A stretch of DNA of 64,000 nucleotides from Polychytrium aggregatum (lineage: Eukaryota > Chytridiomycota > Chytridiomycetes > Polychytriales), in contig NW_026516338.1 of assembly GCF_025602895.1 (NCBI RefSeq), positions 46,366-110,365 on the forward strand, read 5' to 3'. The translations under genes and the position numbers were made by a program. Below the pieces are notes generated by a model. The model did not search any database. It saw only the letters and a list, made by a program, of their open reading frames with translations, and was not told the origin of the DNA. Positions 11,276 through 21,215 of the stretch are shown piece after piece. Position 1 is the stretch's first letter. Each line of letters opens with the position of its first letter.

Positions 11276-13736
11276 GCTCTCGACGTCCTCGTTTTGTAGA
11301 GTGAACTTGCTGTACAAAGGGTTGAATATAGTTTCGGATTGTTGCGGGAAATCAAGTCGCACAACAGAGACGAAAGCCCCCAGATCCATTTGCTCCATAA
11401 AGATGCACCTCGCATCTCCAGCTCACGAGACCCGAGACTCGACTCGACGATCTGCTGCAGCGCTGCGGAGAGGGAGTGGCGCGATCGTGTGCAGGAGAGA
11501 GTGTGATGCGGAAGAAAGTCAAATCCCTGAGCCCAAGTTTCGGCGGGTGCCCTCGGACGCCTGGGTGAGCGCCAAGGAGCGGCGCTGGGAGACGGCAGAG
11601 CGAGGGCGCTTCAGTGCGGCCGATGGACGGCCAGGCAGTGCGGCGGCATTCCAGGCGGGAAACACAAGGCGCTCTGCCAGATGCTGCCAGGCGTCGCGGA
11701 GGAGAGTCGATGCGAACCACAACGACAGATCTGGGATCGAGGCGCGACCGTGGGGCGATGCAGGTACAGCCACAGCCACACCTGAGCTGTGGCGCTGTGC
11801 GCCGCCACCGAGCGGGCTGTGGCAGTTCACCAGCCCGGATCGACCAGCCAAAGCGAGCAGCCAAAGCGACCAGCCAAAAGGACGACCCACCACCACCGCT
11901 GCTGCTGCTGTTTTCAGGCTCCATCGTCGCTCTTGTCGCTGATCGCCACGGCCATCTCACTCCAGCCACACCGCCCCCCGCCCTGCTCGATCGATCTGTC
12001 GCCGGTCTCCGCATTCCCGCCAGCGCTTGCTTGCTTGCTGGCTTGATCGCTCGCTCGCTCTGATCCCAACTTGCACCGCACCGGCGCCATTCCCAAAATA
12101 GCAGCATCTGCTCCTCGCCGAGAACGCTCTCGCTGCCTCTGCCGCCACACTGTGCCGGCCCTCGCTACGCTCCTCGCTCCTCGGTGCGACCAAAATAGCA
12201 CGCCAGTTTCGGCCCCCACAGGCCCATCCACCCACGGGAACGCCCAAACAACAGCCGACATCACCCGACACACACTTCGGCAAGCAATCGCTCGACAAGC
12301 AGCCAAAGCAAAGCAAATCAAGCAAGCAAATCAAGCAAGCAAATCAAGCAAGCAAATCGAGCAATCACCCGGCCTGCAGGCAATCGCTCGTCCTGCAAGC
12401 AAGCGCATCTGGACAAGCTCCCAGGCCATCCCATTGCTCTCCCGTTCACGATACCCGCTCGCCTCGAGCAAAGTAAGGGCCTGTGCTCGGTCTGAAGGGC
12501 GGTCGATGGTGTTTTTTGTTTTTGCGTCTGTGCCCACCAACGGTGCACATTCCGTCGTTTCGCCGATCTCGACGGGCTCGTCTGCCAGTCCCTCGCTCGC
12601 AATCTCTCTCTCCCATCGACCACCCGGGCTGTGTGCTGCGTCGGCTGCTCTTCTTCTCCCCTCCTCTTGCCTCATCGTCTTTGCTGTTGCTGCTGTCCAG
12701 CCTCGGTCTCGGGATCAAACTTCCTCACCCTGTTGGTCTCTTCTATTTCTCTTCCCTTCCTCATCTCGTCCCCTCACTGACTCTTTGGTCTGACTATCGG
12801 TCTCGCCATCCTCTTGGTCTGGCTCTCCTCCGTCGCCGCCATCTCCCTCCCGCCTTCGTCTTCATCCTCTTGGTCCATGCAGTCGTCTTGGCCGTAGCCG
12901 CCTCCATCGTCTTCTTTCTATTCGGCTCGGCATTGCTGCATTCGCTCCTCCCCTCCGGTCCTCAACAGAAAGGCTTCATATCGTGCAAGGTGCGTTTGCT
13001 TGACCATCGTCGCTGCTCCGTTTGGCCAACCTGGCTTTGCCGGCCATTCCCGATAGCGTCGCCAGTCTGGAGAGTCTTGGTTAGACTGGCTTGTCGGTCG
13101 CCACTTGGTTCGCCACTCGGCTCGCCACCCGTCGTCTCTTTGCCATCTCATATGTCGCCTCTTCATCACTCCTGGCCACCAACCTCTGGTCTCCCTCATC
13201 GGGTCATCCGCACCGGCACCGGCACCGGCACCGGTCCGTCGCTCCTTGGCTCCTCTGGCCGATTGTCCCCCACTCGCTCACTCTGTTCGGTTGTGTCTTC
13301 CTCGTCTTTCCCCATCAGTTTCCCGCTTCTGGTACATCCAGTTGTAGATCCAACTCGGCTCTGATCAACTGCGGATCGATATTTATATCTCGGTGAGTGT
13401 CAGTTTGTCTCGCTCTTCCCGGATGGGCCGTCTCGTCCTCCTGCCATCGGTATCCTGTTGTAAAGCCACACGGCCAGACGCCTCCCACTCCAACGCTCTG
13501 CTGGGCCGACTCCTCCTCTGGCTCGTCCCTGTCCACACGTCTCCCAAAGCGACTGTCACCTCCTGTCAATTATTTCTGACTTTTCTGTTCATCCACCCTT
13601 TCCCGATCGTCCCCGATCGTTCCTGCCTCGCCCCAACCGGGTCCGACCCGATCTGAACTGATCCGAATCGTTCATACAGAATCACACGCAATCCATCCAC
13701 CCATTCATTTCATTCATCGCCGTCGCCTCCATCGAC
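11276..13736. other. Long intergenic or 5' leader region of the Zds gene
   Basis: About 2.4 kb without a credible gene. It holds AAGC/AAATC-rich direct repeats (about 12303-12365), then a C/T-rich tract from about 12500 to 13600 that keeps several long but unbiased frames open, and a (CACCGG) repeat near 13210-13235. A pyrimidine-rich tract just before the start at 13737 suggests a long promoter or 5' leader for the downstream gene. Confidence 0.5.
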
Positions 13737-16700
13737 ATGGCTGACAGAAAGTTCCTGGGCTTCAAACGGTCAAAGCGCGACTCGGATGCGAGCAGTATCG
13801 GCTCCACCGTCTCCAAACAGTCCACTTCCTCCATCCGGACCATCTCCGACAAGCTGTGGGGCCCCGAGAGCGGCCTGGCTCGAGCCTTTCGGGGACTCAA
13901 CCGGAAAACGTCCCATGTCCAAGAGCCCGTCTTCGCGGACCACTCCGACGGCTATACCCACAAAGACCCCGCCAAGCGTTCCGTCTCCGAATCGACCCTC
14001 AACAACTACATCATCGAGTCGCCGAGCGACAGCACGGACCTGCCCACGTCTCACCCTCATCAGTGGGGGTATGCCGCCCAGCACCACGACCCGTCGGCTG
14101 CTCATGCTGCTTCGTCCTCGACCCCCGCTATCGCCTCTACCAGTGCGCCGCCGTCCGCCCCGATCGACATCTCGCCCACCCATATGCACTTCAGGCCCTC
14201 GGACCGGAAGGACTTTTCCGGCGTCTACTCGGGCAGCTCCTCCGACTCGTCGCAGATGGCCTACTCGTGGGAGCCCGGAAGTGAGATGCGCATGATGGTC
14301 AGCCACGCTCCTTCGGGCGCTCACCACCCCTATCCGCCGAGCTCGCAGACCTCCTCGGTCCAAGTCCCTGGCGCCAGTCCATCGGCTTCGACCCAGACCT
14401 CAGCCTCGCCGGATGACCTGGCCCATGTCTCCGATGGCTACAAGAACGCCGACAACGCCTTCGACGAGCCCGTGCGGCGGTCCTCTCGCCTCTCCACCTC
14501 CCACAAGAAGCCTCCGTCCTCGAACGAACACTGCATCCCAAACCACCTCCCGCCTTTGACAGAATCTCTTGATCCCGCTCTGGCTGAGCCCCCGAGAATC
14601 TCGTCCAACCTCCGCCGCCTCAGCTCGTCCCCGACCTTTGCCGACTCGGACCAGCACCACCGAAACCGACCCAGCCTCGCCCCAATCCAGACCCAGCTGG
14701 GCCTGTCCTCGCTCGGCATGCACCCGTCTCGGTCTTCCGGAGATCTGAGCGTCGGCAGCGTGCTGCTTTCGCCCATCCAGGAAGCCGAGGGCGAGTCCGA
14801 AACCACTCCCACCGAGCTCGTCGATACCCCCGAGGGCAGTACAGCCCAGAGCAAGACGGCAGACGACCCCAAGCCAGAGTCATCGTCGCCCACGTCAGGA
14901 TCCGGCACATCTCTCCGCAGAGTCTCCACCCGCTCGAGGGCCAAGGCCCAGCTGTCGGCCAGCGTCGACGTTTTCCTGCCGAGTCTGATCCTGCCGCCTC
15001 CCGAGGCTGCGGGGCTGCAGAGCAAAGATGCTCCTGCGGGAGTGAGTCCGCTGCTCTCTCCCGAGACCAAGACCGTCCTCTCGCTCTCCGGATCCAGCCG
15101 CACGATCGAGGCTGATTCGTCCCTGAACGTCCTCTGGGTCCCCGGCCACCTCAACACCGAGGCCGGGGCCAGTCCCTTTGCGGGCTCCGACTCGCTGCTC
15201 GAGGACCCGGCGATCCAGTCGTGGCTCGCTAACCAGGTCGGCGAAGGCCCGCTTGTTCTGCGCAAGAGCAAGAACCGCGGCCCTGTCCGCCGAGCAAAAT
15301 CGTTTGTCGAGCGGCACATCTCGATCACCCCAGAGAACGCCCACGAGATCCCCGATACCGACGACAGGGCAAAGTCGCCCGAGTCCGATCCGGATGCCGC
15401 TGCATCTCTGGCCGCCGGCGTTCCAGAGTCCAAGTCGCCCCGGAACCCCAAGGTACATCGTGCCAAGACCGTCGAGGGCACCACCGTGTCCTCCACCAGT
15501 GCCGCCCGCCCGGCTTTCAAGGGTATGGCTCCACTTCGCCGCAGCAAGCTTTCCCAGAAGAAAAAGTCCTCTGCCAGCAAGCCGTCCGCCGAGGGCGACG
15601 GTTCCTCCGAGTCATCCGGACTGTCCCGTAGCAAGACCGGCAAACGGGTGCGCAAGTCGCTCAATCGACCCAAGCCCGCCGATGAGGTTATCAGCATCGA
15701 GGTCATCATGGAATCTTCGGACGAGGCAGCCGCCCAGGTCGCTTCCAGCCCCAAGCCTGACGAGCTCGGTGGCATCACAGCGATCTCCACCGTCCCTGCC
15801 GTTGATAGCGACAGGGCTGATGTGGCCACAACCATCGCCGTTGCCGTCGAGTCGGACAGGGTGCCCGAGTCCGACGCCTCCAGCTTTATCTCCATCAGCT
15901 CGAAATCTGAGATGCTTGCCGATAGTCCCTCCGACAGCCCCTCGTCTCCTTCCTTCGAGACTGTGTCTGTGGAGCCCGAGGAGGACTCGCTCAGCGTCAT
16001 CAACAGTCTGCTCGAGGACTCTGCCTACTACGAAGACAGTCTCTCGACTGTCGAGTCGCCGGCGGCGTCATCGTCATCGTCGTCATCATCGTCATCGTCG
16101 TCGCTCCACGGACCGGGTCCATCCGATTCGACCTCGCAAAAAGTCACCCTGCTGATGGAGGGTCGCACCCAGCCCACCAGTCCCTTGGTGGTTGCGCCGC
16201 CGCGGCTTTCGTCGGCACCCACGCCATCCCCAGAGGCCAAGCCCAAGTGGACGTGGCTGAGCGGCATCCTGGGCTCCAAGAGCAAGGACGTCAAAGAGTC
16301 CAAGGACTCCAAGGACTCCAAGGAAGGCAAGAAAACCAAGAGCCGGAAGCAGTCTGGCAAAAAGTCCAAGGCCAAGTCCAAGGCCAAGCCCGAGACTCAT
16401 GTCGCTGCCTCGGGTGCGCCAACCGACTCGGACTACAACCCATACCCGCAGGATTCGCAGTGGGTCAATGTCGAGAACATCGATCCCGAGGGCATCATCA
16501 TCGATGGCAAGCCGCGGTTCGCCCCACACGTCGAAAAGTACATTTACCGCATGTCCCACAGCAAACTAGCGCAGCTGCGTCGCCCGCTCGTCCACCAGGT
16601 CCTCATCACCAACTTCATGCTGTACATCCTGGCCGTCCATGCCGATGTCACCCTCAGCCGCGATCCCCGTGGCCCGCGCGCTCGCAAGAAGGGCAAGAAG

Positions 16701-17414
16701 ACCAGAGGGCAGCCGCGCAAGTCGTCCATGAACCCCAATAATGTCGGCGACCGAGGCGGCCCCTCTTCCTTATCGGCGCCGTCGCTGTCATCGTCGCTGT
16801 CACCGATGCACCCCGGCTCTGTGCACATCGGCGCGCCGCCGCCACCTCCTATCCAGATGCCTGCCAACTATGCCAACGAGTCGATGGTGCTGCAGTCCTC
16901 CAAGCACAGCAAATTCTCGATGGGCATGGGGCCGTTCAACCACCAGCAGCTGGCATCATCGGCATCGGCATCGCCATCATCGTTGTCGTCCCCAAACATC
17001 GGCAATGGCGCCTCCGCCGCCAACGGCGCATCGGGGGCTCCTGGCCACCGCACGCCTGGACGTAGCTCCCCGGACCACTCTGCCATGCACCAGTTCTTGT
17101 TCCAGTCGCCCTCGTCGTCATCCAGCGCCACTGAGCAGCCGCCAGTGTCACCAAGCACTGGTGCCGCTGGTGCCGTCAACATGGCCTGGCAGCACAGCGG
17201 ACGCTCAGGACCCGGATACGTCCAGCATCCCTATCCGTCCAACCGCGGAGATCCTTATTCGCCAATGGCAGTGGCGGCGCCGCCGGTGGGAAACATGCTG
17301 CCGATATCCTCGGCCAACGATGATGATGAGGACGAGGACGACGTCCCGCTAGGCGTGCTGCAGTCTCGCCGAGCCAGCATATCGAGTCTGTCGAGCCTCA
17401 AGAGCGACCACTGA
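13737..17414 (+). CDS. Zds1/Zds2-type protein with C-terminal Zds domain, 1225 aa
   Basis: Single-exon gene. Most of the protein is Ser/Pro-rich and likely disordered, with a poly-Ser run near residues 777-790 and a Lys-rich segment (KSKDVKESKDSKDSKEGKK) near 845. The recognisable part is at about residues 834-980: a W-x-W-L-x-G-I-L-G motif, then VEKYIYRMSHSKLAQLRRPL and HQVLITNFMLYILAV, matching the Zds C-terminal domain (YRLSHxKLAxPRRPLxxQVLxSNFM). In yeast, Zds1 and Zds2 bind PP2A-Cdc55 and regulate mitotic entry, Cdc14 release and polarity; a similar regulatory role is inferred. After the domain there is a further 230-aa low-complexity tail ending in an acidic run. The family assignment rests on that one domain. 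Confidence 0.85.
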   Translation: MADRKFLGFKRSKRDSDASSIGSTVSKQSTSSIRTISDKLWGPESGLARAFRGLNRKTSHVQEPVFADHSDGYTHKDPAKRSVSESTLNNYIIESPSDSTDLPTSHPHQWGYAAQHHDPSAAHAASSSTPAIASTSAPPSAPIDISPTHMHFRPSDRKDFSGVYSGSSSDSSQMAYSWEPGSEMRMMVSHAPSGAHHPYPPSSQTSSVQVPGASPSASTQTSASPDDLAHVSDGYKNADNAFDEPVRRSSRLSTSHKKPPSSNEHCIPNHLPPLTESLDPALAEPPRISSNLRRLSSSPTFADSDQHHRNRPSLAPIQTQLGLSSLGMHPSRSSGDLSVGSVLLSPIQEAEGESETTPTELVDTPEGSTAQSKTADDPKPESSSPTSGSGTSLRRVSTRSRAKAQLSASVDVFLPSLILPPPEAAGLQSKDAPAGVSPLLSPETKTVLSLSGSSRTIEADSSLNVLWVPGHLNTEAGASPFAGSDSLLEDPAIQSWLANQVGEGPLVLRKSKNRGPVRRAKSFVERHISITPENAHEIPDTDDRAKSPESDPDAAASLAAGVPESKSPRNPKVHRAKTVEGTTVSSTSAARPAFKGMAPLRRSKLSQKKKSSASKPSAEGDGSSESSGLSRSKTGKRVRKSLNRPKPADEVISIEVIMESSDEAAAQVASSPKPDELGGITAISTVPAVDSDRADVATTIAVAVESDRVPESDASSFISISSKSEMLADSPSDSPSSPSFETVSVEPEEDSLSVINSLLEDSAYYEDSLSTVESPAASSSSSSSSSSSSLHGPGPSDSTSQKVTLLMEGRTQPTSPLVVAPPRLSSAPTPSPEAKPKWTWLSGILGSKSKDVKESKDSKDSKEGKKTKSRKQSGKKSKAKSKAKPETHVAASGAPTDSDYNPYPQDSQWVNVENIDPEGIIIDGKPRFAPHVEKYIYRMSHSKLAQLRRPLVHQVLITNFMLYILAVHADVTLSRDPRGPRARKKGKKTRGQPRKSSMNPNNVGDRGGPSSLSAPSLSSSLSPMHPGSVHIGAPPPPPIQMPANYANESMVLQSSKHSKFSMGMGPFNHQQLASSASASPSSLSSPNIGNGASAANGASGAPGHRTPGRSSPDHSAMHQFLFQSPSSSSSATEQPPVSPSTGAAGAVNMAWQHSGRSGPGYVQHPYPSNRGDPYSPMAVAAPPVGNMLPISSANDDDEDEDDVPLGVLQSRRASISSLSSLKSDH

Positions 17415-18204
17415 ACGGAGCAGCGATCGTGTCGTGCACAAGCATCCAGTTTGCTCTGGCACGATCCCTGATGGCGCGCCAATGTTGCTGCTGCTGGTGG
17501 TGGTGGTGGTTTTGAGGAGGGTTCCTGTTATTGCTGCCGCTGTTTGGATGAACTTCCCGTTGGCTCTCGATGCCGGGCACCGCACTGTCGGTGCTGGCTC
17601 CTGCCACTCAATGTCATGTCGTAGATGTCCCTGTAGATGTTTGAGGCCTCCTTCTGCGAGCCCTGTTGTGAAGGCGCTTTGTTTGCTTTGCTGATGCCAA
17701 TGCTGTCGTCCCCCGCCTCTCCCCCTCATTATCCCGCCCCCCGATCATGTCCTGTGTCGGAAATCCTGCACTCGTCTTCGAGGTTTCATCTGACTGGACA
17801 AACTCCTCCCCTCCCCCTCATTCACTTTCTCCACAGCCACTCACCTTCTCACCGATGCCTTCCAACCTTTTGCTCCCCTCCCCTTTTTTTCCATTTTCAT
17901 TTCATTTCATTTTTCATGTTGTTCTTCCTCTTTCTCCCATATTTGAGATCTCACTCTTCCGTCCTTGTTCTGGTATGCGGAACAATCTTGCGATGGCCAC
18001 GGCGCAGTTTTGCACCCCTCCTGCTTTTCATCTTTCACTTGGTCGCGCACGCTCTCTTTCTCTCTTTCTCTCTTTCTCTCTTTCTCTCTTTCTCTCTTTC
18101 GCTCTTTTTCTCTTTCTCTCACCCTATCGCTCGCTTGTTCCTTTCGTTGCTGAAGGCAGAATCTCTCTTCCATCTCAAGATAATATAAAACACGCTGTGG
18201 CTCC
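17415..18204. other. Intergenic with C/T-rich microsatellite
   Basis: 3' flank of the Zds gene. It is strongly pyrimidine-rich, with a (TCTCTTTC)n tract at about 18052-18122. No gene is visible. Confidence 0.6.
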
Positions 18205-18690
18205 CTACCGGCCACCCTGTATTTGACCAAGCATGATGCAGAGCCACAAATGTGCGATATGTGATGTTGCGCATCGATGGCTGTCGAAGGCAATGAAGTA
18301 CATTCACGACTGAGACCATCTTCAGGACTGTTCTTGGAGTGGCCCTGAGTGGATACAGGCTCATGGTCCTGCTTACAAAGAGTGAACGTGTATATCTGGT
18401 CGGGATGGCGCTGCTGTCTGCAGATCCATCAATCACTTCATAAGCAGACCGAGGGGGTGTAGACTCTGCAACCCATTTGTCAGCGTGGTATGCGATGACA
18501 TGCGTCCAACTATGCCATAAGAAATAGAACAGATCACTTTGGCAACCTCCGAGTGAAGACCACCGGTCGCAGTGCAGCGATGCGAAAATCGAGGGTGCTG
18601 TGTTTGGCCATGACTGCAATGAGTGGGTGGGTGTATTCAGGTCACAGAAAAAACCCTGTCATGGCTCAAAACGGGGTGTCCCGTTTCATT
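18205..18690 (-). mobile_element. Internally deleted relic of the Fanzor-carrying transposon
   Basis: Read on the minus strand, a 25-codon frame (18611-18534) fuses MAKHSTLDFRIAALR, which matches the start of the transposase at 22406 (MTIRHTSDFRTAALR), directly to PVVFTRRLPK-stop, which matches the end of the Fanzor gene at 25787-25817. About 50 bp across and after that stop is nearly identical to the Fanzor 3' end. The joint falls on a CGA shared by both parents, so the deletion looks microhomology-mediated. The outer side (18677-18690) carries TGTCCCGTTT like the element terminus, and 18209-18236 resembles the other terminus. This is a MITE-like non-autonomous derivative. The low-coordinate boundary is approximate. 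Confidence 0.8.
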
Positions 18691-18737
18691 ATGGAAACGC
18701 TGTTAGCTTCCGGCTGGTTGAGTACACATCCTTCCTG

Positions 18738-20837
18738 CTATCTGCAGCCATTCAGATTCGCAAGTGCTTCCAGCCTCTGCCTCGCAAAGTCGTTGCCCAG
18801 GTTGGCTGATTTGCGAAGCCATTCGACGGCTGTCTCGGTGTTCCGGGCCACTCCGTTGCCGTCCGAGTAGCGATTGGCCAGATAGAGCTGCCCGTAGCTG
18901 TTGCCCTGTTCGGCAGATTTGCGGAACAGTGCCACGGCCGCCGAACTATCCTTGGGCACGCCGTAGCCGTTCAGGCAACAGAACCCAAGCATCCACTGTC
19001 CGTACGAATCTCCTTGGTCGGCCGCCAGCCGGAACCATCGGGCGGCCGTCGCGTCGTTCGCGCCGACGCCATATCCAGCGCGGAAGTACTCGCCCAGCAG
19101 GTTCTGGCTGACGCTGTGGCCGCTGCGGGCGAGCGGCTCCAAGAGCTTCGCGGCCGTGCGGTTGTCCTTGGCAGTGCCGGTGCCGCCCGAATAACAGAAC
19201 GCGACGAGATGCTTGCAGAGCCAGAAACGCTCCGATCCAAGTCGGCACTGGTTGAAGAACTCGACGGCGGCTTGGCTGCTGCACGATTCCAGCACTGGAT
19301 AGAAGCATTCGTGTTCGCCGAGCCTAAAGTCGTCGGTTCGGCTCTCGCGGATGAGCTCAAGCCCTCGCCTGGTGTCCTGGGCCACGTCAAGGCCAAGGTA
19401 GTGGAGCCAGCCCAGCATATGTGTCGCAATCGGCTTGTGGATAGGGTCGGTCGACTGGGCTCGGACCTTGCTCCAGTTGGCACTCGCATCGGCAAGGCTC
19501 TGTTGGATGCCGATGCCCGTCAGCGACAGCCACCCAAGATAATATGCCGCCTCCAGACTGCCCGCTTCGGCTGCCCACTGGAAGAACCGGGCGGCCTGAG
19601 TCCAAGCCGGGTCGGAAGCTGCCTTGCCCTCGGAAATGCACTTGGCCGCCTGTATACCCGCAGCGGCATCGCCTCTCTGGACCCGCTGAAGGATATCGTG
19701 AGGGACGTCAGGGAACAGCTCAGCGCTCAGCTCGAACGGCGGCGGCGCGGGACCGGTCTGGATCGTTGGCTCGCTGCTGCCCGTCGACGGAGGTTGTCTG
19801 TTTGACTCTGGGATGTGGTTCCTGGTGTCGTGTATGCTGCTGCGGTCGTTGCTGTTGCTGCTGGTGCTGGCTTCATAAGTGCCGCCGTTGATACCGTTTG
19901 TGTTCGCGCTGATACCAGCGGTACCATTCGGCGGCTCAGACTCCAACGGCAAGGTCCTGGCGGGGGCAGGGACGGGCACGTCCCGGTATGCCGCCAGCGA
20001 CGCAAGGATCTCTGGGAGAGTCGGTCTCTGCGCTGGGTCTTGATGCCAGCACCGCTCGATCAGAGACCAGACGTTGTCGGGAATGTCGCGCAGCCGCCTG
20101 GGTCGATTTCCACTGGTGACTTGCAGAACGATGACAATATCCCTCATCGGCTGGCCGCTCTGGGTGGTCCAGATGGGCTTGCCGCTGTTGAGGACTTCGT
20201 ACATGGTGGTACCAAAGGCATAGACGTCGGTATGCTTGCTCGAGTCGGCCGGGTTTTCGTCATCCAACATCTCGGGTGCCATGTAGTCCAGGGTGCCGCC
20301 GCTTGGCTGGCCTCGACCAGCACTCATGGAGCTGCGCCTTGTCCGAGACATGCCAAAGTCGGCAACTACGGCCTGCATGCCGTGGTCGAGGAGGATATTC
20401 TGAGGCTTGAGGTCGCCGTGGACGATGTTTTTGTCGTGGAGATATGCCATTCCGGAGGCGACTTGGAAGAGGAGTGCAAGCCTCGAGTCAAGCGAGCTGG
20501 GGGGCTGAGACGTGCTGGCGACATAGGCGTGAAGGCTTCCGTTCCTCATGAAAGGCGAGACCATGAAGGGCCGGATGGCGCCGCCTGTGGTGCCTCGGTC
20601 ACAGGCTCCGAACAGGGGTAGGATGTGCTGGTGGTTCAGGCCATACCAGATGCTGATTTCGCGCCGAAAGTCGAGGAGCTCGCTCTGGCTGAAGCTGCGA
20701 TAGAGCTGCTTGACTGCGACGGGGGAGCCAAAGTAGTCTGCCTTGAAGACCTCGCCGAAGCCGCCGGCTGAGAAAGGGCCGGCCGACCAGTTGGTGATGT
20801 TGGCTTCGGGGATGAACCAGGACGGGGTCTGGGCCAT
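18738..20837 (-). CDS. TKL-type protein kinase with C-terminal Sel1 repeats, 699 aa
   Basis: Single-exon gene starting at an ATG at 20837. Residues 20-290 form a kinase domain: Gly-rich loop GPFSAGGFGEV, VAIK lysine in PVAVKQL, catalytic loop IVHGDLKPQN, DFG in VADFGMS, APE in MAPEM. The catalytic loop has HGD instead of HRD, so it is a non-RD kinase, common in TKL/immune-type kinases. A Ser/Thr/Asn-rich linker follows. Sel1-like repeats fill about residues 385-690 (units such as YLGWLSLTGIGIQ and NLLGEYFRAGYGVGANDATA). Kinase-Sel1 fusions are expanded in several early-diverging fungi, where Sel1 repeats act as protein-binding scaffolds; the pathway here is unknown. It is divergent from the gene starting at 21216, with 378 bp between starts. 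The last unit resembles the end of the Sel1 array of the NLR at 45 kb. Confidence 0.93.
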   Translation of the reverse strand: MAQTPSWFIPEANITNWSAGPFSAGGFGEVFKADYFGSPVAVKQLYRSFSQSELLDFRREISIWYGLNHQHILPLFGACDRGTTGGAIRPFMVSPFMRNGSLHAYVASTSQPPSSLDSRLALLFQVASGMAYLHDKNIVHGDLKPQNILLDHGMQAVVADFGMSRTRRSSMSAGRGQPSGGTLDYMAPEMLDDENPADSSKHTDVYAFGTTMYEVLNSGKPIWTTQSGQPMRDIVIVLQVTSGNRPRRLRDIPDNVWSLIERCWHQDPAQRPTLPEILASLAAYRDVPVPAPARTLPLESEPPNGTAGISANTNGINGGTYEASTSSNSNDRSSIHDTRNHIPESNRQPPSTGSSEPTIQTGPAPPPFELSAELFPDVPHDILQRVQRGDAAAGIQAAKCISEGKAASDPAWTQAARFFQWAAEAGSLEAAYYLGWLSLTGIGIQQSLADASANWSKVRAQSTDPIHKPIATHMLGWLHYLGLDVAQDTRRGLELIRESRTDDFRLGEHECFYPVLESCSSQAAVEFFNQCRLGSERFWLCKHLVAFCYSGGTGTAKDNRTAAKLLEPLARSGHSVSQNLLGEYFRAGYGVGANDATAARWFRLAADQGDSYGQWMLGFCCLNGYGVPKDSSAAVALFRKSAEQGNSYGQLYLANRYSDGNGVARNTETAVEWLRKSANLGNDFARQRLEALANLNGCR

Positions 20838-21215
20838 GGTTGCGACGGAGGAGCGAGGGGAGATGGGGTCTGGGTGCGGTGCTGCTCGAGTCTGGGTTTG
20901 GCTCTGGGTTTGGCTCTGGGTGATGGCGGTCTCGCTCGGTAGCGAGAGCGCACCGAGGCCGGCCTGGAGGCGCGTCTCGCTGCCGCCTGCTCTCGCCGAG
21001 AAGCGCCCTCACCGCATTTCTCTTTTCCTTCATGGAGTCGATCGCTTTGGCCAGCGCACCATCGGTTGCACTGTCGTCTGCACTGTCGTCTGCACCGTCT
21101 GTACTGTCATCTGCCCCCCCCCCGAAGCCGTCGCTCTGGACCATCTTCGGGCCGAAAGCCGTCGTCCTGGCCAGCATCACCGCAAATCGATTGCCCTGGA
21201 CCGTCGCCTGCTGTC

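Noticed and set aside
11352-12107. 251-residue minus-strand frame near RPL9
   Set aside because: Arg/Ser/Pro low-complexity text with frequent overlapping frames; no recognisable domain or plausible context.
12483-13364. 293-residue open frame upstream of the Zds gene
   Set aside because: It arises from a C/T-rich tract that keeps several frames open; no domain, no codon bias, Leu/Ser/Pro only. Treated as promoter or leader.
14438-16003. 521-residue minus-strand open frame
   Set aside because: It is the shadow of the Zds gene; Ser-rich coding on + gives long stop-free reverse frames.
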